In this document: positions 26,756 through 35,267 of the stretch, one piece after another
Numbering within the stretch: the first letter of the stretch is position 1
Layout: each line of letters opens with the position of its first letter
NCBI GenBank assembly: GCA_963833505.1
Contig: CAWHYG010000015.1
Location: forward strand, 62,001 to 126,000
Origin: CAWHYG01 sp963833505
Lineage (GTDB): Bacteria; Eisenbacteria; RBG-16-71-46; CAIMUX01
Direction: 5' to 3'
Length of the DNA: 64,000 nucleotides
Made by a program: the position numbers and the translations under genes
The notes under the pieces: model-generated
What the model was told of the DNA's origin: nothing
The model's database searches: none
The model's input: only the letters and a program-made list of their open reading frames with translations

Positions 26756-26895
26756 TAACCGGCGCGCGCACGGAAAGGCCGGAGGCGGCCGCACGCGTTC
26801 CGAAGAGCCGGGCTTGCCTTCTGCTACGCCGGCGTCTGCTCCGCGTGTTCCGGAGAACCGGGGCCTCGCCGCTTCGAGTTGAAACGCCGCTCGAT

Positions 26896-26919
26896 TGTGA
26901 AACGTCTTGATGTTTCACA
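26896..26919. promoter_or_regulatory. Palindromic operator candidate upstream of hsp20
   Basis: TGTGAAAC, 8-base spacer, GTTTCACA: a perfect inverted repeat in the 435-base region between metE and hsp20. No U-tract follows. It lies about 160-180 bases upstream of the GG element of the sigma-54 promoter, which suits an activator (enhancer) site. The rest of the region shows nothing else. Confidence 0.45.
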
Positions 26920-27076
26920 TTCGAACGAGGACGTCCATCGGCGCCGCGCTTTGCGTTCGGTCTGAATCGATCCACCGCTGGTCAGCGCCGGCGCCTGCCG
27001 CCGAACTCCTTGAACGCCAATCGAAGACGGTCGGCCGCCCCGTTTGTCTCTCCTTCGATGCCTCTCGCGCCCTTCG

Positions 27077-27093
27077 TTGGCACGCTCCCTGCC
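27077..27093 (+). promoter_or_regulatory. Sigma-54 promoter of hsp20
   Basis: TTGGCACGCTCCCTGCC matches the sigma-54 consensus (TGGCACG-N4-TTGC) with GG and GC exactly ten bases apart (27079-27080, 27091-27092). Transcription would start near 27104, about 57 bases ahead of the ATG. Confidence 0.7.
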
Positions 27094-27160
27094 TCTATGC
27101 ATTCAGTCATGAAGCAGCAACTCGCCGGCCAGGCGAGCAGAAAGAGAAGGAGGAGAACCC

Positions 27161-27610
27161 ATGAATCTCGTACGTTGGCAGCCCAGGAGTCTTCGTCGGT
27201 TTGGTGATACCGACGATGTGCGATCTGAAGTGGATCGTTGGTTCGATTGGGCCCTGGGGTCGATCGAACCGAATTGGACGCGCCCGATGGTGCCGGCCCT
27301 CGACATCAGCGAGGAAGAGAACCGGTACGTGGTGCGGGCGGATCTGCCCGGCCTGTCGAAGGACGACATCGAGATCACCTACCAGGACGGAGTGGTCACT
27401 CTGAAGGGCGAAAGGAAGGGGTCGGAGAAGACCGAGAACGGCCGCGTCTACTGCCACGAGCGTTTCGAAGGGAAGTTCGGAAGGAACCTCCAGCTCCCGC
27501 AGAAGATCGACACCGAGAAGATCGAGGCGTCGTTCAAGGACGGGGTGCTCGAGCTGATCCTGCCCTTCGCCCCGGAGGCGCAGCCTCGAAGGATCCAGAT
27601 CGCGAGCTGA
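27161..27610 (+). CDS. hsp20: Small heat-shock protein (Hsp20/alpha-crystallin)
   Basis: A 149-residue chaperone. The alpha-crystallin domain spans about residues 42-140: ALDISEEENRYVVRADLPGL, the DDIEITYQDGVVTLKGERK strand block, FEGKFGRNLQLPQKID, and the final FKDGVLELILPFAP, which holds the conserved GVL. Such proteins hold unfolding proteins in solution under heat or other stress. The start follows GAAGGAGGAG. It is a single gene behind a sigma-54-type promoter, unlike the sigma-32-type control usual in enterobacteria. Confidence 0.95.
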   Translation: MNLVRWQPRSLRRFGDTDDVRSEVDRWFDWALGSIEPNWTRPMVPALDISEEENRYVVRADLPGLSKDDIEITYQDGVVTLKGERKGSEKTENGRVYCHERFEGKFGRNLQLPQKIDTEKIEASFKDGVLELILPFAPEAQPRRIQIAS

Positions 27611-27662
27611 CCCACGCGGACCGCGCCGCAGATCGGAGGGCCGGGTGATCCGGCCCTGCGAT

Positions 27663-27691
27663 TTGACATCTGCGCCGCGATTTGATAGGAT
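27663..27691 (+). promoter_or_regulatory. Sigma-70 promoter of the candidate small RNA
   Basis: TTGACA (27663-27668, consensus), a 17-base spacer, then TAGGAT (27686-27691). One of the best sigma-70 matches in the window, with no reading frame at the expected start. Confidence 0.7.
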
Positions 27692-27697
27692 CATATC

Positions 27698-27905
27698 GGT
27701 TCAGTCGAGGCTGAGAGCCTGCGTTTCCGGATCCGGCTTGCATCTCCCCGGCAGACGCGGACTCCCGCCGGCTGAGATGGATCCGGCGACAGGGTTGCGG
27801 GAGACTCAGGACGCACCCCCCGAAGGGGATGCGGAGCGCTTTCGACCGACTCGCGGAACTCCCGGATTCCAACTGGAAGGCCGGAGCTTCGACTCCGGCC
27901 TTTCC
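27698..27905 (+). ncRNA. Candidate structured small RNA, about 210 nt
   Basis: It starts seven bases after a strong sigma-70 promoter and ends in an intrinsic-type hairpin. No protein frame with a ribosome site is apparent. Complementary blocks suggest structure: CCGGATCCGGC with GCCGGCTGAGATGGATCCGG, TGCGT with ACGCA, and CCCC-GAA-GGGG. Size and promoter-terminator layout are compatible with 6S RNA or another housekeeping RNA, but I could not align it to one. Confidence 0.45.
27877..27905 (+). terminator. Terminator of the candidate small RNA
   Basis: AAGGCCGGAG (27877-27886), loop CTTCGA, CTCCGGCCTT (27893-27902): a perfect 10-bp stem followed by T and C residues. It separates the RNA from phoB. 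Confidence 0.6.
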
Positions 27906-27921
27906 CGTTCCCTCAACGAAG

Positions 27922-27939
27922 TTGTCACCTAGCTGTCGC
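27922..27939 (+). promoter_or_regulatory. Pho box upstream of phoB
   Basis: TTGTCAC-CTAG-CTGTCGC: two 7-bp direct repeats with a 4-bp spacer (11-bp period), the arrangement bound by PhoB (consensus CTGTCAT/C). A weaker third unit follows at the same period. A -10-like TACTGT lies at 27961-27966, ending nine bases before the ATG, so the message may be nearly leaderless. Confidence 0.65.
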
Positions 27940-27974
27940 AGAATCGTCGTGAATGCGCGATACTGTAATCCCGT

Positions 27975-28670
27975 ATGGCACGAATCCTGGTGGTGGAAGA
28001 CGAGAAGGACCTGCAGAAGGTCCTCGAATACAACCTCCGGCAAGCCGGGCACGAGGTCTTCCCCGCGCTGCGCGGACAGGACGGGCTTCGCCTGGCCCGG
28101 GAGCATCATCCCGACCTGGTGCTGCTCGACCTCATGCTTCCCGACCTTCCCGGCACGGAGGTCTGCCGCGCGCTCAAGTCCTCGCCGGAAACCGCCGGGG
28201 CCGCCGTCCTCATGCTGACGGCCCGGGGAGAAGAGGTGGACCGGATCGTCGGGTTCGAGCTCGGGGCGGACGACTACGTGGTCAAGCCCTTCAGCATCCG
28301 GGAGCTGCTCCTTCGGATCCAGGCCATTCTCCGCCGCGGCCACCCCGCGGATTCCACCGGACCCGACCTGCGGTTCGGGTGCCTCTCGATCGACCGCGCC
28401 GCCCATCGCGCCTGGGTCGACCGGGAGGAGATCCAGCTTACCGCGCTCGAATTCAAACTGCTGGTGGCCCTGCACGATCGACGGAACCGGGTGCAGTCCA
28501 GGGAGGTCCTTCTCGACCACGTTTGGGGGATCGACGCCGAGATCACCACGCGGACCGTCGACACCCACGTGAAACGTCTGCGGGAGAAACTGGGTCCCGC
28601 CGGCAACTACATCGAGACCGTGCGTGGAGTGGGCTACCGATTCGCCCGCTCGCCTGAAGAAGCGCGGTGA
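27975..28670 (+). CDS. phoB: Phosphate-regulon response regulator, OmpR/PhoB family
   Basis: A 231-residue two-domain regulator. The receiver domain has the acidic pocket (VEDE), phospho-acceptor Asp52 in LVLLDLMLPD, and Lys in VVKPFS. The winged-helix DNA-binding domain covers about residues 130-228 (LTALEFKLLVALHDRRNRVQSREVLLDHVWG, TVDTHVKRLREKLG). A Pho box upstream suggests autoregulation. There is no clear Shine-Dalgarno. It overlaps phoR by four bases, and pstSCAB-phoU lies 4 kb downstream. Confidence 0.93.
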   Translation: MARILVVEDEKDLQKVLEYNLRQAGHEVFPALRGQDGLRLAREHHPDLVLLDLMLPDLPGTEVCRALKSSPETAGAAVLMLTARGEEVDRIVGFELGADDYVVKPFSIRELLLRIQAILRRGHPADSTGPDLRFGCLSIDRAAHRAWVDREEIQLTALEFKLLVALHDRRNRVQSREVLLDHVWGIDAEITTRTVDTHVKRLREKLGPAGNYIETVRGVGYRFARSPEEAR

Positions 28671-30529
28671 ACCTCGGAATCAGGACCAAGCTCGCCCTCG
28701 TCTCGGTGGGTCTGGTTGCGATCTCGGTCGTGTCCGGAGACCTCTTTCTCACCCGCACGCTGGCACGGAGCGTCATCGATCGGATCCGCGACGACCTCCT
28801 GATCCGGGTCGAGTTGCTTTCGCTGCAGGTCTCGCAAACCCACCGACCCCTCGACGACATCGCCGGCTGGGACTCCCTGGCCGACAGCCTGGGGCAGACG
28901 GCGCACGCCCGCGTCACCATCATCCGCCGGGACGGAAAGGTCATCGGAGATTCCGAGGTCGAGACCCCCGACCTCGCCCGGGTCGAGAATCACGCGGGCC
29001 GACCGGAAGTCATCGAGGCCTACCAGCATGGCCACGGAACCAGCTCCCGGTGGAGCGCCACCATCCACGAGCGGATGATGTACGTGGCGGAACCGTTCGG
29101 GCCGCCCGCGGCTCCAATCGGGGTCGTGCGGATGGCCATGCCGCTGACCGAAGTCTCGACCGCCGTCCGCCACGTGCGCGTCATCATCCTGGTCGCGACC
29201 GCCCTGGCGCTCGCCGTCGCCATCTTCATGTCCACCCTGGCCGCAAGCTGGGTCGCGCAATCGGTCCGTCGCTTCACCAGCGTCGCGCAGAGGATGGCGG
29301 GCGGCGACCTCACGGCCAAGACGGAAGTCAACGGGCGCGACGAGATCGCGGAGCTGGCGCGGGCGCTCAATCAGCTCGGCGCCAGCCTGTCCGCGACCCT
29401 CGACCGGCTGCGCAGCGAAAGAGACCTCCAGGAGCGCATCCTCTTCAACATGAGGGAAGGCGTCGTGCTGGTCGACGCCAACGGCCGGATCGCCCTGGTG
29501 AATCCCGCCGCCCTGGAGATGCTCCTGCCGGGCAACGGCCGCCGATTGCGCGCCAGCTTCGGCCGCGCCCCCGGAGGCGATGGTCTCGGCAGCCTCGCGA
29601 GCGCCTCGGTTCTCGAGGTGATCCGCAGCGCCGACCTGCATGCCCTCTTCGAGAGCGCGCGAGCCACGGGAGAATCACGAATCGCCGAGATCGAGGTCTT
29701 CCCGGCCGTGGTGGCCGGCGCCGCCTCAGGCGGCGCGAGCGGGGGCGGCCGGCCGCTGCGTCTGCTCTGCCACGTGACGCCCGTCGCCGGCGAGGTGGCC
29801 GGCACTCTCGGCGTCCTCATGGACGTCACGGACATTCGGCGCCTGGAGACGGTGCGGAAGGACTTCGTCGCCAACGTCTCCCATGAGCTCAGGACGCCTC
29901 TGGCCGCTATCGCCTCTTCCGCGGAGACCCTGCGGCATGGCGCCGGCAACGACCCGGTGGCCTCCGATGCCTTTATCGACATCATCGAGCGGAACGCCGC
30001 CCGGATGAAGGCGCTGGTCGAGGACCTGCTCGACCTTTCGAGGATCGAAGCCGGAGAGCTTCAGTTCCGGATGGAGCCGATCGACGTCGGAGCCCTGGTC
30101 GAGCACGTCGCCGCCACCTTCCGGCGCAAGGCGGAAGAGCGCCGGATCCTTCTCCTGACCGAGATGGCGCCGTCCGTCCCTTGTGTGGAGGCGGATCGCC
30201 GCGCCTTCGAACAGATCCTGATCAACCTGGTGGACAACGCCGTCAAGTACTCCCAGGAAGGCGGCACCATCACGGTGGGCGCCGCCGTCGAGTCCGGAGG
30301 CGTCCGGATCGCCATCCGCGACACCGGCCCGGGGATCGAGCCGCGGCATCTTCCGCGCATCTTCGAGAGGTTCTACCGGGTGGACAGCGGCCGGTCGCGC
30401 GATCTCGGCGGAACCGGACTGGGCCTCGCGATCGTGAAGCATCTGACCGAGGCCATGGGAGGGACGGTCGGCGTCGACAGCGCCATCGGCCACGGAAGCA
30501 CCTTCTCGGTCCTGCTGCCTCGGGCGTGA
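28667..30529 (+). CDS. phoR: Phosphate-regulon sensor histidine kinase
   Basis: A 620-residue membrane kinase starting at a GTG that overlaps the phoB stop. It has TM1 (about residues 8-30), a periplasmic region, TM2 (about 170-190) and a HAMP domain (VRRFTSVAQRMAGGDLTAK). A PAS-like region reads ILFNMREGVVLVDANGRIALVNPAA. HisKA has the phospho-acceptor His in NVSHELRTPL (about residue 406), and HATPase_c has NLVDNAVKYS, DTGPGIEP and GTGLGLAIVKH. It autophosphorylates and controls PhoB, presumably with PstB and PhoU. Confidence 0.93.
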   Translation: MNLGIRTKLALVSVGLVAISVVSGDLFLTRTLARSVIDRIRDDLLIRVELLSLQVSQTHRPLDDIAGWDSLADSLGQTAHARVTIIRRDGKVIGDSEVETPDLARVENHAGRPEVIEAYQHGHGTSSRWSATIHERMMYVAEPFGPPAAPIGVVRMAMPLTEVSTAVRHVRVIILVATALALAVAIFMSTLAASWVAQSVRRFTSVAQRMAGGDLTAKTEVNGRDEIAELARALNQLGASLSATLDRLRSERDLQERILFNMREGVVLVDANGRIALVNPAALEMLLPGNGRRLRASFGRAPGGDGLGSLASASVLEVIRSADLHALFESARATGESRIAEIEVFPAVVAGAASGGASGGGRPLRLLCHVTPVAGEVAGTLGVLMDVTDIRRLETVRKDFVANVSHELRTPLAAIASSAETLRHGAGNDPVASDAFIDIIERNAARMKALVEDLLDLSRIEAGELQFRMEPIDVGALVEHVAATFRRKAEERRILLLTEMAPSVPCVEADRRAFEQILINLVDNAVKYSQEGGTITVGAAVESGGVRIAIRDTGPGIEPRHLPRIFERFYRVDSGRSRDLGGTGLGLAIVKHLTEAMGGTVGVDSAIGHGSTFSVLLPRA

Positions 30530-30609
30530 GTTTGCGGGGGAGCCGCCGTGCTCCTGGCCGGACTCAGGACGTCCCCGCGGAACACACTGCGTTGTCCGCT
30601 GACCCCCCT

Positions 30610-30695
30610 CCTCGATCAGATCCCGGTTGACTCCGGTCCGCCGGGCGATCTCCCGATGGCCGTCGCCGCAACTCGCTAAAATCTCGATGGTTACT
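30610..30695 (-). pseudogene. Fragment of an IS21-type transposase helix-turn-helix
   Basis: On the minus strand the sequence reads IEILASCGDGHREIARRTGVNRDLI, the N-terminal helix-turn-helix typical of IS21 IstA and related transposases ('REIARRTGVSRxTI'). No DDE domain or IS ends remain. The other roughly 120 bases between phoR and rfbA show nothing. Confidence 0.5.
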
Positions 30696-30738
30696 CGCAA
30701 AGGACCCGCGGCGGTCGCGCATTGGGCGCGCGAGAGGG

Positions 30739-31608
30739 TCAGGCGCGATCGACGAGGCGGAGGAGGTAGCGGCCGTAGTCGTTGTTTTTCATGGTGTCGG
30801 CGGCGAGACGGAGCGCCGTGGCGTCGATCCATCCGTTCTCGAACGCGATCTCCTCGAGGCATGCGATCATGAGTCCCTGCCGCTCCTGGATGGTCTGGAT
30901 GAACGACGAGGCGTGGAGCAGGGACTCGTGGGTCCCTGTGTCCAGCCAGGCCGTGCCCCGGCCCAAGACCTCGACGCGCAGCGCCCCCCGCTCCAGGTAG
31001 ACGCGGTTCAGGTCCGTGATCTCGAGCTCTCCGCGCGCGGAGGGCCTCAGACCCGCCGCGGCGGCCAGGACCGTGTTGTCGTAGAAGTAGAGCCCCGTGA
31101 CGGCGAAGTCGGACTTGGGGGAGGCGGGCTTCTCCTCGATGTCCACCGCTCGGCCGTCCTGATCGAAGGAGACGACACCGTAGCGCTCCGGGTCCCGGAC
31201 CCGGTAGGCGAAGACCGTGGCTCCCTGCTCCCGGGCGGCCGCACGGTGGAGGGTGTCGGGCAGGCCGTGGCCGTGGAAGATATTGTCGCCGAGGACGAGC
31301 GCGACCCGATCGCCCCCGACGAAGTCCCGACCGATGAGGAAGGCCTGCGCGAGCCCGCCGGGCGACGGCTGGACGGCGTAGGAGAACGACACCCCGAAGG
31401 CGGATCCGTCCCCCAGGAGCCTCAGGAAGGCGGCCTGGTCCTCCGGCGTGGTGATGACAAGGATGTCCCGGATCCCGGCGAGCATGAGGACCGAGACCGG
31501 GTAGTACACCATCGGCTTGTCATAGACGGGGACGAGTTGCTTGCTCACACCCTTCGTGACGGGGTAGAGGCGGGTTCCGGAACCACCGGCGAGGACAATG
31601 CCTTTCAT
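30739..31608 (-). CDS. rfbA: Glucose-1-phosphate thymidylyltransferase
   Basis: A 289-residue enzyme making dTDP-glucose from dTTP and glucose-1-phosphate, the first step of dTDP-rhamnose and related sugars. It has the nucleotidyltransferase signature GGSGTRLYPVTKGVSKQLVPVYDKPM, the ALVLGDNIF strand (metal-binding Asp), EKPASPKSDFAVTGLYFYDN and the WLDTGTHESLLHAS block. Full length for RmlA. The other rml genes are not adjacent. It converges with phoR. Confidence 0.96.
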   Translation of the reverse strand: MKGIVLAGGSGTRLYPVTKGVSKQLVPVYDKPMVYYPVSVLMLAGIRDILVITTPEDQAAFLRLLGDGSAFGVSFSYAVQPSPGGLAQAFLIGRDFVGGDRVALVLGDNIFHGHGLPDTLHRAAAREQGATVFAYRVRDPERYGVVSFDQDGRAVDIEEKPASPKSDFAVTGLYFYDNTVLAAAAGLRPSARGELEITDLNRVYLERGALRVEVLGRGTAWLDTGTHESLLHASSFIQTIQERQGLMIACLEEIAFENGWIDATALRLAADTMKNNDYGRYLLRLVDRA

Positions 31609-31726
31609 GCACTGAGAGTGTGACGGCCGCCCGGCGTCCGGTCAACCCGTCGCCGGGCGCTTCCGGTTGCTCGTCGCCGGTGGCTCGTCGCCGGCTGCCG
31701 TGTCTGACTCGACGCCGTGCCGCCCG

Positions 31727-31987
31727 TCAACGGATCACCGTGGCCCGGCCGTTCGCCTGGTAACTCCCCGCGGTGAACCGGTAGTAGTAGCCCCCGGTTG
31801 GCACGAGCCGCCTCAGCAGGTCCAGACCATCCCAGTGAATCTCTGAGGCGCCGACCGCAGGATTTGGGATCGAGGTCCTCCACACCAGCCTGCCGCCGGC
31901 ATCGTAGATGGCCATTTCCGCCGGCGCCTGAGTCGCAGCCGAAGGTCTCAGGCGGTGGCTGGCCGACCCGCGCTCCCCAATTCTGGA
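31727..31987 (-). pseudogene. Out-of-frame FlgD-Ig/type IX-like C-terminal module
   Basis: Directly after the LVIVD gene stop, a different frame encodes MAIYDAGGRLVWR, IHWDGLDL, VPTGGYYYRFTAG and NGRATVIR, the usual C-terminal sorting-type module. A third frame at the junction reads VDAGDILAVIQNWG, a dockerin-like phrase. One or two single-base shifts separate it from the LVIVD frame, so the full gene is broken or mis-sequenced here. Confidence 0.6.
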
Positions 31988-32917
31988 TCACTGCGAGGAT
32001 GTCGCCCGCGTCCACTTGCTACCGTAAACCGCGGTCGAGCCGCCCGATTCCGCATATCCGATGATCTGCGGGGTCTTTGGGTTGGCGACGTCGACCAAGG
32101 CCGTCTTCCCTCCGGCGCTTACACAGGCAATGGTGTCGGACACAGCCACCCATCCCGCCCCGCCGATGGCGAGCGTCCCGACGATCTGCGGCGATGACGG
32201 TTTGGAGACGTCAAGAATCTCAAGTCCAGCGACCTCATCCGCCACATACAGATAGTTGTGACAAGCAACGACCTTCTCCGGCATCGCCATCGCCAGCGCG
32301 CCGATCACCCTGGGAGACATAGGGTCGGAGATGTCAATTGAATAGATGGCGTCCCAAGAAAGAGCATACACGGTTGAACCGAGAACCGAGATATCATCCA
32401 GCTCGGGAAGATCCATGCTCGCTGCAATCCGAGGGTTCGTAGAGTTTGAGCAATCGAGGACGTCAAGGCCATCGATTTCCGCAACGTACGCCAGAGTGTC
32501 CCGGACGACCACAGCAATGGCACGTCCCCTCGTGTTTGCATGGCCAACGTTACGAGGATGCCTGGGGTCGGAAACATCGGCCACGCTCAACCCGAACGCA
32601 TCCGTGAAGTACGCATACCCTCCCTGGACGACAGTTGTTTGGGCCCCGGCAGCTCTGTGAAGCGACCCGACAATCTCAGGTGCCTTGGAGTTCGAAACAT
32701 CCACCACCACCAGTCCCGAATCGTCAGTAACATAGGCGTAATCGCTCGATGTGGTTACGAACCCAGGACCGGGCACGTCCATATCAAGGTGCCCCACCTG
32801 GTGGACGTAGGCGCCGTAGTCGAGGCACTCGCCGCGCGCGCTCGCCCCGAAACCACACGCCGAGGCGAAGCCGAGTGCCAGAGCGACGAATCCCGCCGGG
32901 CCCCCGATCGTCCGCAT
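31988..32917 (-). CDS. LVIVD-repeat secreted protein
   Basis: A 309-residue protein with a signal peptide (GFVALALGFASACGFGASARG) and about six LVIVD repeats. Units contain strands such as AYVTDDSGLVVVDVSNSKAPEIVGSL, AYVAEIDGLDVLDCSNSTNPRI and LYVADEVAGLEILDVSKPSSPQIVGTL, predicted to form a beta-propeller. The frame ends abruptly (SKWTRATSSQ), and a FlgD-like C-terminal module continues in another frame. The intact gene was therefore probably about 80 residues longer. I chose the ATG at 32917, before the signal peptide; the frame is open 22 codons further. Function unknown. Confidence 0.75.
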   Translation of the reverse strand: MRTIGGPAGFVALALGFASACGFGASARGECLDYGAYVHQVGHLDMDVPGPGFVTTSSDYAYVTDDSGLVVVDVSNSKAPEIVGSLHRAAGAQTTVVQGGYAYFTDAFGLSVADVSDPRHPRNVGHANTRGRAIAVVVRDTLAYVAEIDGLDVLDCSNSTNPRIAASMDLPELDDISVLGSTVYALSWDAIYSIDISDPMSPRVIGALAMAMPEKVVACHNYLYVADEVAGLEILDVSKPSSPQIVGTLAIGGAGWVAVSDTIACVSAGGKTALVDVANPKTPQIIGYAESGGSTAVYGSKWTRATSSQ

Positions 32918-33171
32918 TGAAGCCCCCGTTCGACCGCTCCTCTCTTCAACAGCCCGTCTCAAGTCTACCCTTCTTGACGCCACCGGGCATAGAGGCCCAA
33001 CTGAAGTAATTCCACCAGTTTACAGGCTCCACAGAGACGTTGCCCGCCCGTCACCCAATCGCCACACAGTCCGGCCAGACTGAGAACGGGTCGGACTCTG
33101 CAAAGGGGTCGCTGGCCGGCGGAAGCCATCGATCGGCCTTCGAGGGCCCGGATGAACCCGAAAGGACACCC

Positions 33172-34241
33172 ATGCGAACACTGACCAGGCTCGTTCTCGC
33201 CGCCGCTCTTCCGGCCGTCATCGTCGCCGCGGCGCTTGTGGCGGCTCCGGCCGCTCGCGCCTCCGACACGGTGAATCTGACCGGGGCCGGAGCCACCTTC
33301 CCGTATCCGCTCTATTCCAAGTGGATCTATGAGTACAACAAGCTCCACCCGGCGGTGCAGATCAACTACCAGTCGATTGGGTCGGGCGGCGGCATCCGCC
33401 AGATCACCGAGGGCACCGTCGACTTCGCCGGTTCCGACGCCTACATGTCCGACGATGCGCTCGCCGCCTTGAAGGGCAAGCTCCTCCATATCCCCATGAC
33501 GCTGGGCGCCGTGGTGATCACATACAACATCCCGAACGCGCCGTCGGGGCTCAAGCTGACCCCCGAAGCCCTCAGCGCGATCTACCTCGGCACGATCACC
33601 AAGTGGAACGATCCGCAACTTGCTGCCCTCAACCCTGACTTCAAGCTCCCGTCCGACGACATCAACGTCGTGCACCGCTCCGACGGAAGCGGAACCACCG
33701 CGGTCTTCAGCGGCTACCTCTCGGCGGTCAGCGCCGACTGGGCGAGCAAGGTGGGCAAGGGAACGAGCTGAGCTGGCCGGTCGGACTGGGCGCAAAGGGC
33801 AACGAGGGCGTGGCCGGCCAGGTCAAGACCACCCCCGGCTCCATCGGCTACGTCGAGCTGGCCTACGCCAAGCAGAATGCGCTGCCCTACGCGGTCGTCC
33901 GGAACAAGAGCGGCCGGTTCGTCGAGCCCTCCCTGGACAGCATCTCGGCGGCGGCCGCGGGCGCTTCCATGCCGGCGGATTTCCGGGTCTCGATCGTGAA
34001 CGCAGAGGGAGAGAAGGCCTATCCCATCTCCGCCTTCACCTGGGTTCTGCTCTATCAGGACCAGCCGGACAAGATGAAGGGAACCGCGCTCCTGGACTAC
34101 CTGTGGTGGGCCGTCCATGACGGGCAGAAGTACGGCCCGTCCCTGAACTACGCTCCGCTCCCGGACGCGGTGGTCGGAAGGATCGAGAAGGCGCTCGAGT
34201 CGGTCACCTCGGGCGGCCAGTCGCTGCTCCACCAGGGCTGA
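33172..34241 (+). pseudogene. pstS: Phosphate-binding protein PstS, frameshifted
   Basis: The 5' part (33172-33771) encodes a signal peptide and the PstS N-lobe: LTGAGATFPYPLYSKWIYEYNK, YQSIGSGGGIRQITEGTVDFAGSDA and HRSDGSGTTAVFSGYL, which bind phosphate. After VGKGTS comes a stop, while the -1 frame continues SWPVGLGAKGNEGVAGQV and TPGSIGYVELAYA to 34241. The total, 1070 bases, is one short of a multiple of three, so a single base is missing near 33765. PstS delivers phosphate to PstCA. A weak TGTCAC-like pair lies upstream (around 33050), but no convincing Pho box. The lesion could be real or a base-calling error. Confidence 0.9.
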
Positions 34242-34256
34242 TCGAAGAGGGGGAAC

Positions 34257-35265
34257 ATGGCATCGCTTCCGGGTTCGGAGGGAACGGCCGGGCTCGCCCT
34301 GTCGAGACCGCGCCCTCGATGGCTCGGCCGGTTGGGGGCCGACGCCAACCCGGGAGACTTTGTCTTCAAGTCGCTCACGGCCGGATTCGCCGGCCTTGTG
34401 CTCGTCGTCCTGGCCGCGGTCGCGATCCAGATGGCCCACGGATCCGCCCTCAGCCTGAAGGCGTTCGGCTTCCATTTCCTGACCCGCTCCACCTGGGACC
34501 CGGTCAAGGAGATCTTCGGATCCCTGCCGTTCGTCTACGGAACGGTGATTTCCTCTCTTCTCGCCCTGGTGATCACCATTCCGGTCGCCCTCGGGGTCGC
34601 GATTCTCCTGGTGGAGCTGGCGCCTCCCTGGCTCTTCAGTCCGATCGGCTTCCTGGTCGAGCTGCTCGCGGCCGTGCCCAGCGTCATCTACGGGCTCTGG
34701 GGGATCTTCCGTCTGGCGCCCTGGCTTCGGAACACGATCGAGCCCGGCCTTGTCCCACACGCTCGGCTTCCTGCCGCTGTTTTCGGGACCGAGTCAGGGA
34801 TTCGGCATGCTGGCGGCCGGGCTGATCCTCTCCATCATGATTCTTCCGACCGTGGCCTCGGTCAGCCGGGAGGTGCTTCGCGCCGTGCCCAATTCGCTCA
34901 GGGAAGGCGCTCTCGCCTTGGGCGCGACCCGCTGGGAGATGGTGAAGACGTCGGTCCTTCCGTACGCGCGTTCCGGCATCGTCGGCGCGGTGATCCTGGG
35001 CCTCGGACGCGCCCTCGGCGAGACCATGGCCGTGACCATGGTGATCGGCAACCGCCCGCAGATCGCCGCTTCGCTCTTCGCGCCCTCCTACACCATGGCG
35101 AGCGTGATCGCGAACGAGTACACCGAGGCGACCGGAAATCTCTATCTGTCCGCGCTGACCGAGATCGGGCTTCTGCTCTTCGCCGTCACCCTGGTGTTGA
35201 ACATCATCGCGCGCATCCTGGTCTGGCGCGTGGCCCGCTCGGCCGCGGCCGGAGGGAGAGTGTGA
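34257..35265 (+). pseudogene. pstC: Phosphate ABC permease PstC, frameshifted
   Basis: The first 165 codons encode a soluble N-terminus and three membrane helices (LVLVVLAAVAIQM, VISSLLALVITIPVALGVAILL, LVELLAAVPSVIYGLWGIF). The frame changes near 34750, where one extra base (CCTTGTCCC) shifts SHTLGFLPLFSGPSQGFG into the next frame, which runs to 35265 with the EAA loop (REVLRAVPNSLREGALALGATRWEMV) and the last helices. The total length, 1009 bases, is one over a multiple of three. It is the second single-base lesion in this operon. Confidence 0.88.
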
Positions 35266-35267
35266 GC

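Noticed and set aside
24503..26794. 763-codon minus-strand frame opposite metE
   Set aside because: Complement of an unmistakable MetE; no domain, no ribosome site.
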